From JARRLC01 sp050290865 (lineage in GTDB: Bacteria; Pseudomonadota; Alphaproteobacteria; Rhizobiales; Rhodomicrobiaceae): DNA of 64,000 bases. The DNA lies in assembly GCA_050290865.1 (NCBI GenBank), contig JBNKIW010000002.1, positions 124,001 to 188,000 on the forward strand, given 5' to 3'. The notes under the pieces were generated by a model. That model searched no databases and was not told the origin of the DNA. It was given only the letters and a program-made list of their open reading frames with translations. Shown here piece after piece: positions 33,868-42,901 of this stretch (position 1 is its first letter; each line of letters opens with the position of its first letter). The translations under genes were made by a program, and so were the position numbers.

Positions 33868-34752
33868 TCATCCCGCCGGGCCGTTACCATTGCCGTTATC
33901 GTGCTGGTCGAGCTTCTGCTTGCCGAACAACTTGCCGCGTTCCAGAAACGAACGCTCGGCAGTGTAGAAATCCGTCAGAAACAGAACCTCCTGTTGGGGT
34001 GAGATGGGCGTGGTCCACCCGATCTTGCGCCGGATCTTCTCCCCGACCTCGTGCAGCGTGACGCCCGCATCGGGCCGCGTGGTGCGCCGCAGCAGTTCTT
34101 CCAGCACCTGCAGTTCCAGTTCGCCATAGGCCATGAGCTGGCGGTCGGTGAAGGTGAAGTGGAATTCCGGACCGGCTAGGTCAGCCGCGAGCTTGCGGCG
34201 CGGCAGAAGGATCACCATCGTCCCGGCGATGAAATCGCCCCCGCGCATACGATCGCGGTTGAAGAACGGCAGGAGAACGGCGCCAGTCAGCCAGGATATC
34301 GCGATCCATCGCGTCCAGCCGTGAGACACAAGCGCGAACACCAGCGGGTAATAGATCTCGAAATCGCGGACCAGGTTGCGGGCGATCACCGCGGGCGCGG
34401 TCAGCGGTCCCCCTCGCCGGTCCACCACGCGCAGGCCTATCAGGCGCTTCCCCGGTGTCGCCCCCTGCCACGCCAGCTCGAAATACAGGAAATAGGCGTT
34501 TCCGGCCAGGAAGATCAGCGCGCCGAGCACGCTCTGCAGCAGCCCGCCCCCTCGCGTTATCAGCAGAAGCACCAGATAGGCCCCGAGAATCGCCCCCAGC
34601 CAGATGCACATGTCGATCAGATAGGCGGCGCTGCGGTCGCCGATGCTCGCCAGCCCGACATGGAGCTGCACGCCCTCGGGCGTCAGGATCTCGCGGCGGC
34701 GTTTCGGCGCGCCAGCGTCGAGGAACCGCCGGGCCTGTTCGGTCATGGTCAT
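33868..34752 (-). CDS. RDD family membrane protein
   Basis: A 294-residue protein with the RDD motif as Gly-Asp-Arg-Ser-Ala-Ala-Tyr-Leu-Ile-Asp (about 37-46), three to four membrane helices up to about residue 160 and a Gly-x-Thr-Pro-Gly-Lys-Arg segment near 97-103. The C-terminal 120 residues are soluble and end in an Asn/Gly-rich tail. It is the last gene of a seven-gene cluster running leftwards from 40810 and overlaps the SpoIIM gene by 4 bp. Function is unknown; RDD proteins are thought to be transport related. Confidence 0.87.
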   Translation of the reverse strand: MTMTEQARRFLDAGAPKRRREILTPEGVQLHVGLASIGDRSAAYLIDMCIWLGAILGAYLVLLLITRGGGLLQSVLGALIFLAGNAYFLYFELAWQGATPGKRLIGLRVVDRRGGPLTAPAVIARNLVRDFEIYYPLVFALVSHGWTRWIAISWLTGAVLLPFFNRDRMRGGDFIAGTMVILLPRRKLAADLAGPEFHFTFTDRQLMAYGELELQVLEELLRRTTRPDAGVTLHEVGEKIRRKIGWTTPISPQQEVLFLTDFYTAERSFLERGKLFGKQKLDQHDNGNGNGPAG

Positions 34753-35801
34753 GTGCGCCCCTCCTCGTCACGAGCAGAGAGGAAATAGGCCAGCCAGCCC
34801 GCGCCGGTCAGGCCGGCAATCAGGAGGCGCAATTCGGTGCTCTGCACGAGTTGGCGGAAACCGCCCTCCAGGATGGCAGCGACAAAAAACAGGAACACGG
34901 CGCCGATCGCCACCAGCGCGGCCTTGTGTCCGTTGATGCGCAAAGCCTCCAGGCGGCTGTACCGGCCGGGAAACAGGACACGCTCGGCGATCATCAGCCC
35001 GGCGGCGCCGCACAGGAGGATGGCGGTGATTTCCGTAACGCCGTGGATCGAGAGCCAGCCGAGAATTTCGACGGTCAGGTCCTTGTTGTAATGGATGGCG
35101 ACGAAAGCGCCGAGGAGCGTTCCGTTATGCAGAAGCAGGAGGAGCGTCGGCACGCCCATGGCGAAGCCGGTGCTGAAAGCCAGGATGCCGACGATCGTAT
35201 TGTGCTGGAACAGGGCATTGGCGAAAGAGCCGAAAGTGGCCGCCAAGCCTTTCCAGGGCTGGAAAATCACGCTCAGAAGCTGCTCGCGGCTGCTGTCCGG
35301 ATTGCGCGTGTCACCAAAACTGTCCGGCGTAAATATGGAATACCAGCTCGGGTCGGCAACGGTGAGCAGAAAGCCCGCAGCGGCCCCCGCCGCAAAGGTT
35401 ATGAAGGCAATGAGAACGTGCCATCGCGCACCGCGCACCGCCGCCGGAAATCCGCGGGACAGAAACGACACGATGCTCGCCATAAGCCCGGTGCGCGGCC
35501 CGTAGACGACGATGTAGGCCCGCAGCGTCAGGTTTTCGAGATAGGAGAGCAGATTCCGGTCGATGGCGATGCTGCGCGCAACCGACAGCGACGACAGAGC
35601 CGAGCGGTATAGAACCGGCAGCCGCTGCAATTCCGCCGTGGTGAGCGATGTCAGGCCGCGCTTTTCCACCTTGGTGATGGCGTCTTCAAGCTCGACCCAG
35701 CTTTCTTCCCGCGCCTTGCGGAACTCCCCCGAGCGGAGAACGATGCCGTTGGCTGGACCCTTGCCGCCGTTCGTCGCGTCCTGCGCGGTTGCGTTCTTCA
35801 T
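34749..35801 (-). CDS. Stage II sporulation protein M-like membrane protein
   Basis: A 350-residue protein with a ~110-residue soluble N-terminal part and about six membrane helices. The SpoIIM-like features are Phe-x-x-Asn-Ala-Leu-Phe-Gln-His-Asn, Gly-x-Pro-Thr-Leu-Leu-Leu-Leu and the His-Gly-Val-Thr-Glu-Ile segment near residue 253. In non-sporulating bacteria this family almost always travels with RDD, MoxR and DUF58 genes. It overlaps both neighbours by 4 bp. Its role is unknown, and the name does not imply sporulation. Confidence 0.88.
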   Translation of the reverse strand: MKNATAQDATNGGKGPANGIVLRSGEFRKAREESWVELEDAITKVEKRGLTSLTTAELQRLPVLYRSALSSLSVARSIAIDRNLLSYLENLTLRAYIVVYGPRTGLMASIVSFLSRGFPAAVRGARWHVLIAFITFAAGAAAGFLLTVADPSWYSIFTPDSFGDTRNPDSSREQLLSVIFQPWKGLAATFGSFANALFQHNTIVGILAFSTGFAMGVPTLLLLLHNGTLLGAFVAIHYNKDLTVEILGWLSIHGVTEITAILLCGAAGLMIAERVLFPGRYSRLEALRINGHKAALVAIGAVFLFFVAAILEGGFRQLVQSTELRLLIAGLTGAGWLAYFLSARDEEGRT

Positions 35802-37108
35802 ATCAGGCCACGCTGCTTGATCTGCAGATAGCGGTTGATGAGGCTGGCGGGCAGATGCGCGCTCGGAACATCGAGACAGTGCACACCCGCACGCGCCAGC
35901 CTTTCGAAAACGATGCTCCGGTCAAGCAGGAAATCCTGTGCGATAACCGAGCGCGCCACGTCGACGAAACGCGCCGGGGCCGCTTCGGCCGTTTGCCGCA
36001 GGAATATGTCGTGCAGGGTCACGAAAACGACGACATGGCGGTTGGCGATCCGGGCCATGCTCTCGACCAGCAGCTCCGCGGTCACGGTGTCCACGAAATC
36101 CGTAAAGAGGATGACGAGGGCGCGGCGCTTCAGCCGCGCGTTCAGCTCGGCCAGGCCGAGGGTGAAATTCGTTTCCTGCGGGTGATAATCCAGCCCGGCC
36201 ACCGAGCGCTGCACGCGCCAGAACGACTGGATACCGCGTACGGGCTGAGCGTAATGCCGGATTCTGGCGTCGAACCCATAGGTGCCGACGAGATCACCGG
36301 CACGCAGCGAAATCCACGTCAGACGCAGGGCCGCGTTGATGGCGTGATCCAGGCGCGAAATGCCACCCAGCGGCTCCAGCATCAGGTGGCCGGTGTCGAA
36401 AGCCATGACGATATGGTGGTTGCGCTCGGTGCGAAATTCCTTGCTGAGCAGCTTGCGGTGGCGCGCGGAGTGCTTCCAGTCCAGGAAGCGGATGTCATCG
36501 CCGGGCCGGTACTCGCGCAGCGCCTCGAACTCGGTGCCCTCGCCCTTGTGCTGGATCTTCTCGCCGAAAATGGCCTCGTCGGTCTTGAAGTCGAGCGCCG
36601 TCTTCTGCACGCCGCGAACGTTGGGCACTACGTCGATAGCCTTGTCCAGCGGCAGGGACGTGATGATTTCGATAAGACCCAGCGGTCCCTGCCAGCGCAC
36701 CCAGAGCCGGTCGAGGAAAGCGCGCCCTCGGCGTTTCGGCTTCACGGTGAGCGCCGCGGCCGCCTGCGCGCCGCGCTCAAGCATGGCGGTGGCCGTCTCG
36801 GGTGGCTCAAGATCGCCGCGCTGTTCCAGCAGCATCTCGAAGTGAGTACGCCAGGGATGGCGGGTGGCGGCAAGACCGGCGGTCACGGTGCCCGTCTCGG
36901 CGATGAAGATCCGGCTCGGCGCGGTGACCTCGATATTCAGCCGGCGTAGCGGGAAGGCGAGAAAGGCGTCGGCGAGCATGGCGGCGATCATCACCCCCGC
37001 ATATTGCAGGCAGACCGTCCACCATTGCGGCGCGGCGACGATGAGCAACATGGCAAGGGGGAGCCCCGCAGCGAACAGGAAGACCGCGCGGCGCGTCGGT
37101 CGTATCAT
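35798..37108 (-). CDS. DUF58 domain-containing protein
   Basis: A 436-residue protein with two N-terminal membrane helices (about 8-50) and the DUF58 signature Tyr-Arg-Pro-Gly-Asp-Asp-Ile-Arg-Phe-Leu-Asp-Trp-Lys near residue 197. A von Willebrand A-like fold follows, with Val-Met-Ala-Phe-Asp-Thr-Gly as the MIDAS-like strand. DUF58 proteins are the usual partners of MoxR ATPases. The start overlaps the moxR stop (ATGA), so the two are coupled. Confidence 0.9.
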   Translation of the reverse strand: MIRPTRRAVFLFAAGLPLAMLLIVAAPQWWTVCLQYAGVMIAAMLADAFLAFPLRRLNIEVTAPSRIFIAETGTVTAGLAATRHPWRTHFEMLLEQRGDLEPPETATAMLERGAQAAAALTVKPKRRGRAFLDRLWVRWQGPLGLIEIITSLPLDKAIDVVPNVRGVQKTALDFKTDEAIFGEKIQHKGEGTEFEALREYRPGDDIRFLDWKHSARHRKLLSKEFRTERNHHIVMAFDTGHLMLEPLGGISRLDHAINAALRLTWISLRAGDLVGTYGFDARIRHYAQPVRGIQSFWRVQRSVAGLDYHPQETNFTLGLAELNARLKRRALVILFTDFVDTVTAELLVESMARIANRHVVVFVTLHDIFLRQTAEAAPARFVDVARSVIAQDFLLDRSIVFERLARAGVHCLDVPSAHLPASLINRYLQIKQRGLI

Positions 37109-38061
37109 CGCGGCGCCGCCGTCTGCTCCAGAACCGAAACGATCACGCTGTCGGTGCTCACCCCCTCGATTTCCGCGGCCGGCGACAGCACCACGCGATG
37201 CCGGAGAACGGGGAGCGCGATGGTCTTGATGTCGTCCGGGATCACGAAGTCGCGGCCCTGCAGCGCGGCGTAGGCGCGGGCGGCGGAAGCCAGCATATTT
37301 GCAGCGCGGGGGGAGGCACCGACATCGAGCGAGGAGTGCTCGCGCGTGGCGCGGATCACGTCGACAATGTAGGCCGCAAGCGCGTCCGTCAGGCGGATCT
37401 GCTCCACGATCCGGCGCGTCGAGGCCAGGCCACGTGCATCCGCGACCGGGCGGAGGCCGAAATCCTCCAGCTTCGGCATCGCGGTGCGGTGACCGTGGCG
37501 GCGCACGATCTCGTATTCCTCCTCGCGCTCCGGATAGTCGATGATGACCTTGAACAGAAAGCGGTCGAGCTGAGCCTCCGGCAGCGGATACGTGCCCTGC
37601 TGCTCGATGGGGTTCTGCGTCGCCACCACCATGAATTCGTCGCCCAGCGCGTGATCCTCGCCATCGATGGTGACGGCTTGTTCGGCCATGGCCTGCAGGA
37701 GGGCGGACTGCGTCTTCGGCGGCGCGCGGTTGATTTCGTCGGCAAGAAGGATCTGCGTGAAAATCGGCCCCTTGGTGAGCACGAAGCTGTTCGTCTGGAA
37801 ATTGAAAAGGTTGGTGCCGATGAGATCGCCCGGCATCAGGTCCGGCGTGAACTGGATGCGCCCGAATTTCAGCGCCAGACCCGCCGCAAAGGCGCGCACC
37901 AGCATGGTCTTGGCGGTCCCCGGCACGCCTTCGAGCAGGACATGCCCGCCGACAAGCAGCGATGTCAGAAGCAGAGAAATCGCCCCGTCCTGACCGACGA
38001 CCGCCTTGCGCACCTCGCCGCGGATGCCGTCAGTGATCGCGCAAACGCTTCGAAGGTCCAT
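37105..38061 (-). CDS. MoxR family AAA+ ATPase
   Basis: A 318-residue AAA+ ATPase. Walker A is Glu-Gly-Val-Pro-Gly-Thr-Ala-Lys-Thr near residue 45. Walker B is Ile-Leu-Leu-Ala-Asp-Glu-Ile-Asn-Arg near 107, followed by Ala-Thr-Gln-Asn-Pro-Ile-Glu (sensor 1) and the C-terminal lid domain with Ser-Pro-Arg-Ala. MoxR proteins act as chaperones for metal insertion or assembly of vWA-type partners, here presumably DUF58. The frame begins at 38103, but GGAG lies seven bases before the ATG at 38061, which is used; it overlaps the DUF4350 stop. Confidence 0.93.
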   Translation of the reverse strand: MDLRSVCAITDGIRGEVRKAVVGQDGAISLLLTSLLVGGHVLLEGVPGTAKTMLVRAFAAGLALKFGRIQFTPDLMPGDLIGTNLFNFQTNSFVLTKGPIFTQILLADEINRAPPKTQSALLQAMAEQAVTIDGEDHALGDEFMVVATQNPIEQQGTYPLPEAQLDRFLFKVIIDYPEREEEYEIVRRHGHRTAMPKLEDFGLRPVADARGLASTRRIVEQIRLTDALAAYIVDVIRATREHSSLDVGASPRAANMLASAARAYAALQGRDFVIPDDIKTIALPVLRHRVVLSPAAEIEGVSTDSVIVSVLEQTAAPR

Positions 38062-39283
38062 GAATAATCTCCTGCTTCCAACGGTAAATGCTCCATGCCA
38101 CACCGGCGAGAGCCGCGTCGTCCGTATAGCTGCTGCGCGACAAATCCTCGGCCTGGCGAAGAATTGCTGCGCTGTCGAGCGTCACGCCGCGGGCACGGCC
38201 GACGCGCTCAAGCCAAGCGGCAAGTTCGTGATCTGTCAAACCTTTCGGCGCGCGAAGCTGGCGCGCGGTATCGCGAATGGCGGCCTCGGTGTATCTGCGC
38301 ACCATCGCCCGCTCATGGCCGGCATAATCCATGAGCCGCGCGATATTGTCGATGAGGCCCTCCTTGCCCGCCGCCAGCACCACGGCTGCCCGCTCCGGCT
38401 TGCCGAAGCGCCCCATCGTCGCCCACAACAGAAGGATAATGGCCATCAGGCCGAGCGCGCCGAGGACGGAATAGGGGAATTCCAGGAGCCTCTTCGCGGA
38501 TGCCGCGGAGGCCGGTCTGATGTGTCCGTGCATCTCTTCATCGAAGACCACCTTGCCGTGTCCCATGCGCATGAACTTGATCAGTTCGACGGCGAGCACG
38601 GCATTTTTCTCGCCATTCTTGCCCAGGCCGTGGTTGGCGAGCACGTCCGGGTCCGACAGCACCCAGATGCGCTGCGTGCCTTTCGTGATCTCGCCGAGGA
38701 GAACGCCGGCCTTCGCCGCGATCAGCGGCCGCATGTCCGCCGACTCCATGAGCTGGATGGGGCGCTCGATCAGGGGCGTGCGGCCGAAACGGTTGACCGT
38801 CCAGGCAGGAACGGATTCGACGCGTTTCACCTTCCCTTTCCCGGCGACGAGTCGCAGCAGTCTCAGCGCATTGAAGGTGCTGCGCTCATAGGCGTAGACG
38901 ATCCGGCCCCGATCGAAAAACTGCGGCGGGCCATACCATTTGGGCAGAACCAGAAGGACTTTCTCCGCCTTGAGCAGAGCACGCAGTTTTGCGCCAGCCC
39001 GAAACTGGAACTTCGGTTCGGCAACGATCAGCAGACCGCCATCCGCCTTGGCCAGGGAGCCCTTTTCGCTTTTGACGACGGGAATGCCGAGACGCTCGAG
39101 GATGTCGGCCAGCCCCGCATGCCCGAGCGACGAGGACGAGTGGCTGCCCGGCCCCGCCGCGTCGATGACATAGGCCTCTTCATCGCTGCGGAGCTGAATG
39201 TAGAAGCCGAGAAGCAGCATGCCGAGCACGACGGCGACGAGCGTGACCAGCAGAACCGGCGAGAAGAGTGCGGGGCGCTTCAT
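38030..39283 (-). CDS. DUF4350 domain-containing membrane protein
   Basis: A 417-residue protein with an N-terminal helix (about 8-27), a large extracytoplasmic DUF4350 domain (about 40-270) and a second membrane helix near 275-300, followed by a cytoplasmic helical region. Conserved points are Ser-Ser-Leu-Gly-His-Ala-Gly-Leu near 50 and Ile-Trp-Val-Leu-Ser-Asp-Pro-Asp near 208. It is the family member expected in MoxR/DUF58 clusters. It overlaps moxR at its 3' end by about 32 bp and the DUF4129 gene at its 5' end by 4 bp. Confidence 0.85.
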   Translation of the reverse strand: MKRPALFSPVLLVTLVAVVLGMLLLGFYIQLRSDEEAYVIDAAGPGSHSSSSLGHAGLADILERLGIPVVKSEKGSLAKADGGLLIVAEPKFQFRAGAKLRALLKAEKVLLVLPKWYGPPQFFDRGRIVYAYERSTFNALRLLRLVAGKGKVKRVESVPAWTVNRFGRTPLIERPIQLMESADMRPLIAAKAGVLLGEITKGTQRIWVLSDPDVLANHGLGKNGEKNAVLAVELIKFMRMGHGKVVFDEEMHGHIRPASAASAKRLLEFPYSVLGALGLMAIILLLWATMGRFGKPERAAVVLAAGKEGLIDNIARLMDYAGHERAMVRRYTEAAIRDTARQLRAPKGLTDHELAAWLERVGRARGVTLDSAAILRQAEDLSRSSYTDDAALAGVAWSIYRWKQEIIHGPSKRLRDH

Positions 39284-39960
39284 GCGGGCGCTTTCTGCAG
39301 GGCTTCAACGAACCGGCCGAAGCTCGCGCGACAGGCGGTGTAGTCCTCGGCAGCAGCGGGATGTTCTCCGAAATAGGTCCATTCCACCCGCGCAATGATG
39401 TCGCGAAGCGAGGCATGGCCAACCTCGGGGAGCCGCACGCAGTCGAGAACTTCCCGGCTGGTCAGCGAATCCGCGAAATGCTCGTTCCGGCGCTGTCGCA
39501 TTTCCGTGAGCGCGCGCAGCAGAAGCACATGCATGGCTTCGCGGAAAAGGCCCTGCCGGGCGAGGTCGTCGGCGGTCGCGGACGTCCTGGCGGCGCTCTC
39601 GGGCGTGAGGCGTTCCCCGGCGGCGGCATTCGCCTCTTCCCATGCTTCGCCGCGGTGCATGGATGTCAGCAGCTGGTCGCGAAAGGCGTAGAGAAGCACG
39701 CCCCCGATCAGGGCCAGAACGAGCGCGGATACCCAACCGTTGCCGCTGGGCACTGATCGCCACTTGAGCCACCACGGCAGGTCCCATTCCTCGCTTGGCG
39801 GAGCGCGCGGCAGATCGGTCTGAAGGCCAAGCTTCGCGACACTCTCGGTGGCCGCCGATCTGATTTCTTCAGCCGTCTGCGCGCGCAGAGGATGGGCAAG
39901 AAGAACGAGCGCGAACACACCAGCAAGCACGCCGGCGGGACACCAGAAATACGCGCTCAT
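39280..39960 (-). CDS. DUF4129 domain-containing protein
   Basis: A 226-residue protein with a signal peptide or membrane anchor (about 1-27), a second membrane helix (about 75-95) and a C-terminal DUF4129 domain with Gly-Leu-Phe-Arg-Glu-Ala-Met-His-Val-Leu-Leu-Leu and Val-Glu-Trp-Thr-Tyr-Phe-Gly. The frame is open upstream to 40122, which would overlap the next gene; the ATG at 39960 gives a proper signal sequence. It lies within the MoxR cluster and overlaps the DUF4350 gene by 4 bp. Confidence 0.85.
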   Translation of the reverse strand: MSAYFWCPAGVLAGVFALVLLAHPLRAQTAEEIRSAATESVAKLGLQTDLPRAPPSEEWDLPWWLKWRSVPSGNGWVSALVLALIGGVLLYAFRDQLLTSMHRGEAWEEANAAAGERLTPESAARTSATADDLARQGLFREAMHVLLLRALTEMRQRRNEHFADSLTSREVLDCVRLPEVGHASLRDIIARVEWTYFGEHPAAAEDYTACRASFGRFVEALQKAPA

Positions 39961-39979
39961 ATCCCCTCCAGCCCGCGGA

Positions 39980-40810
39980 TCAGTCGAAGATGGCGGCGAT
40001 CTTCCCGATATCGGCGCCTTCCTTGGCCACGCGCAGGTCGTGATACACCACCGCCGGAACGACGAACCAGAAAGCCAGGAACACGGACTGCAGTATGATG
40101 GACACGATGACGTAGACCGCAAGACCCGCCAACTGAGTGAGTTCTCCGACGATACTCATGCCGACCGAAACGAGGGACGTGAGTATTATGATCGCCAGGA
40201 GTTTCCAGCGGTACCCTGCCGTCAGCGCCTGGCTTCGCGCCAGGCTCCGGATCGGCCCCAGGCGTTCGACGACACAAGCCGGAATGGCAACGAACCAGAT
40301 CAGGGCAACGGAGACGGCGAGAATGAAGGCGGGGATGAAGACCAGAAAAGACGCCGGGCCTTTCCCCGTGACCGCCGTGAGCCCTGCCGCGGCGATCATG
40401 ATCAAGCCCAGCACGAAAAAAACGATGAGGAGGAGCAATATGATCCAGAATACGCGTGCAAAGGCCCGCTTGATCGAGGACCACATCCGCGCCTTGCCGT
40501 CGCGCATATACTGGAAGGTCGCGTTGACGATGGCGGCGCCGGCGGCAGGGTAGAAGACAAGCGACAAGAGCACCGATCCCGCGATGCCGACCACCACCAC
40601 CGACAGGGAAAAGTTCGGGTCGAGCCGTCCGGTCTGGAAGCCGGCCATCAGGACCGTGAATACGATGGCGATGGCGACGAGCGGCAGGAGCGCGGCAAGC
40701 GCTGTAAGCGTAAACGGAACGATATTGCTGAACAAGACGCTGAACGACCGGCTCAGCACGGCCCCCACGCCAAAATCCTGTTGCGGACTGACCGCTTGTG
40801 TGTCGCTCAC
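39980..40810 (-). CDS. Polytopic membrane protein at the head of the MoxR cluster
   Basis: A 276-residue protein with six or seven hydrophobic segments and few charged residues, resembling the membrane domains found next to MoxR/DUF58 genes (GDPD-membrane-domain-like). Conserved-looking features are the N-terminal Phe-Gly-Val-Gly-Ala-Val-Leu-Ser-Arg-Ser-Phe and the internal Leu-Gly-Pro-Ile-Arg-Ser-Leu-Ala-Arg-Ser motif. The start is GTG at 40810 with a weak purine-rich upstream sequence. The gap to the DUF4129 start is 19 bp, so it is probably the first gene of the operon. No catalytic residues are visible. Confidence 0.75.
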   Translation of the reverse strand: MSDTQAVSPQQDFGVGAVLSRSFSVLFSNIVPFTLTALAALLPLVAIAIVFTVLMAGFQTGRLDPNFSLSVVVVGIAGSVLLSLVFYPAAGAAIVNATFQYMRDGKARMWSSIKRAFARVFWIILLLLIVFFVLGLIMIAAAGLTAVTGKGPASFLVFIPAFILAVSVALIWFVAIPACVVERLGPIRSLARSQALTAGYRWKLLAIIILTSLVSVGMSIVGELTQLAGLAVYVIVSIILQSVFLAFWFVVPAVVYHDLRVAKEGADIGKIAAIFD

Positions 40811-41102
40811 TTTTTCCGTCCCCCTCGTTTTTGATGCCCTCCCCGTTACGAACGCAATATGTCACTTTCGTGGACATCGGGGCGATCGGTCGACGAGAGG
40901 CGGGAGCCCGCTGCCAGACGGCAATCAATCGGGTAAATTCAATGGGATAGTTTGGGTCAATCCTGATTTCGCAGAGCCTTGTTAACAAGCCGTTGACCCG
41001 GGGGCGATCTCTGAAAGAGAACGAGGCAGAAACGCTGCATGATCGTGCAGCGCGAAGCGGCGGCGCCGGTGTCTTTCGTGACCTTCATGCCTGTCCCACA
41101 AC

Positions 41103-42842
41103 TCATCCGGTCACCCTGCGCCGCGCGGCGCGCACAGCCATGCGCAGACGCTGCCCCAGCGGAAACCGGCGGAAGTTGGTCCTCACGGTACCCTCCGTGA
41201 ACGCCGTGCGCCTGGAATAGTCGATCGCCACATCGACGACGACCGGCCGGCCCTGAGCGGCCAGCTCCCGCGCCTGGGCAATTCCGCTCTCGATCGCACT
41301 GTCGAGAGGGAGATCGACATAGGCGGCGCCCGTCGCCTGCGCCAGCCTCCGAAGATTCAGCCGTCCCAGCGTGGCGCAGGGTTTGCGGTTGTAGGGGATC
41401 TCCTGCGCCTGGGCGATCTGTGACAGCGCGCCATCGTGGAAGACGTAGTACACAATGGGCAGGCCGTGCATCGCGGCGGTGACAAGTTCCATGCAGGTCA
41501 TCATGAAAGCGCCGTCGCCAACGATGGCGAACACCTCCCTCTCCGGACACGCCAGCTTGGCGCCAATCGCCGCGGGCACCGCATACCCCATGGCGTTGAA
41601 GTCCGTCGGCACGATCAGCCGTCCGCCGCGATGCACCGGGAACAGCTCCGCCGTGAGGTAGGTGTGATTGCCGTCATCGACGACGGCGATGGCATCGTCC
41701 GGTGTCGCCCGCCGCAATTCGTCGAAAAAGCGCGCCGGACTCACGCGGCCATTGCCGACATAGGCCAGCCACTCGGCATGGTACGCGCGCTTGTCGCGAG
41801 CGATCCGGGCCGCCACCGGCGACGCGGGCATGCCGCCGGCCTCTTTCTCCCGCATCCGCAATTGGGTGAGCAGTGCTGCAAGCACGGCGGAAGCATCCCC
41901 CTCGATCTTGACCCGCGCGGGATAGTTGGCATCGAACACGGCCGGGTCCATGTCGACATGGATCAGGTTCTCCGGCACGGTGACGCCGAAACTGCCGGTC
42001 GCGATCTCGCCGAAACGCGTGCCCACGGCCAGGAGCGCGTCGCAGTCCTGGAACGCATTTCGCGCCGCCGGAACAGCGGACGCGCCGAAGCCGAAACCGG
42101 CGTGCAGGGGGTGATCGGCGGGGAACGCCGCCAGTCCTTGCAGCGTGGTGCTCACCGGCGCATCCAGGATTTCGGCGATGGCGGCGGTTTGATCGACCGC
42201 GTCGCGCGCTCCCCAGCCAACGAAGATCCCGGGGCGTGCCGCCGCGAGCAGGATGTCAACGGCGCGAGTGACGAGCTTGCTGTCCGGCACGCGTGGCGGT
42301 GGCGGCTGCCATTGCGGCAACTCCCCCTTCTCGCCGGGAAAGAGCTGGATATTGACCGGCAACTCGATCAGCACCGGGCCGGGGGTGCCGCTGGTGGCGA
42401 TGCGGCAGGCTGCGAACAGCGTCGGGACCACATCGGCGTGGCGTTCAACGCGGACCGCCGCCTTGGTGAGGCCACGCGCGATCTCAAGCTGGTCGATCTC
42501 GTGCAGTTGATAGCGTTTGTCGGTGTCGGTACGCACGCCGCCCGTGATCACCAGCATGGGGATACCGTCGAGCATGGCCTCACCGATGCCGCTGGCGGCA
42601 TGGGTCAGCCCCGCGGCGGGCACGACAGCCAGCACGCCGATGTCGCCTGCGGAAACGCGGCTCACCGCATCGGCCATGAAGGCGGCGCCCACCTCGTGCG
42701 TCACCAGGACCGGCGTGATCTTCTTCGACTTGTGCAACTCGTCGTACAGCTCGATGTTATGTACGCCGGGAATGCCAAACGTCCATCTGACCCCAAGCTG
42801 CTCGAGCGCGTAGACCGCCAGCCAGGCCCCCGTCCTTTTCAT
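41103..42842 (-). CDS. Thiamine-diphosphate-dependent enzyme (acetolactate synthase/benzoylformate decarboxylase type)
   Basis: A 579-residue three-domain ThDP enzyme. The N-terminal PYR domain has the catalytic Glu in Val-Thr-His-Glu-Val-Gly-Ala-Ala near residue 52. A central domain spans about 190-320, and the PP domain carries Val-Gly-Asp-Gly-Ala-Phe near 450, the start of the ThDP-binding motif. The usual Asn-Asn at the motif end is replaced by Phe-His-Asp-Gly, so substrate and chemistry may differ from true acetolactate synthase. The frame is open to 43130; AGGAG lies six bases before the ATG at 42842. It starts 59 bp after an aldehyde dehydrogenase gene, suggesting a decarboxylation-plus-oxidation pair. 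Confidence 0.82.
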   Translation of the reverse strand: MKRTGAWLAVYALEQLGVRWTFGIPGVHNIELYDELHKSKKITPVLVTHEVGAAFMADAVSRVSAGDIGVLAVVPAAGLTHAASGIGEAMLDGIPMLVITGGVRTDTDKRYQLHEIDQLEIARGLTKAAVRVERHADVVPTLFAACRIATSGTPGPVLIELPVNIQLFPGEKGELPQWQPPPPRVPDSKLVTRAVDILLAAARPGIFVGWGARDAVDQTAAIAEILDAPVSTTLQGLAAFPADHPLHAGFGFGASAVPAARNAFQDCDALLAVGTRFGEIATGSFGVTVPENLIHVDMDPAVFDANYPARVKIEGDASAVLAALLTQLRMREKEAGGMPASPVAARIARDKRAYHAEWLAYVGNGRVSPARFFDELRRATPDDAIAVVDDGNHTYLTAELFPVHRGGRLIVPTDFNAMGYAVPAAIGAKLACPEREVFAIVGDGAFMMTCMELVTAAMHGLPIVYYVFHDGALSQIAQAQEIPYNRKPCATLGRLNLRRLAQATGAAYVDLPLDSAIESGIAQARELAAQGRPVVVDVAIDYSRRTAFTEGTVRTNFRRFPLGQRLRMAVRAARRRVTG

Positions 42843-42901
42843 TTGTACTCCTGTCCACCAGTGCCCCTTCCCGCGGCGCCCCTCCGGCCGCGCTCCCTTC
42901 G

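Noticed and set aside
33770..34061. Short plus-strand frames near the RDD gene end
   Set aside because: They overlap the RDD gene antisense and have no ribosome-binding site.
35798..35801. Frameshift between the SpoIIM-like and DUF58 genes
   Set aside because: The 4 bp ATGA overlap is ordinary translational coupling, and both proteins are complete.
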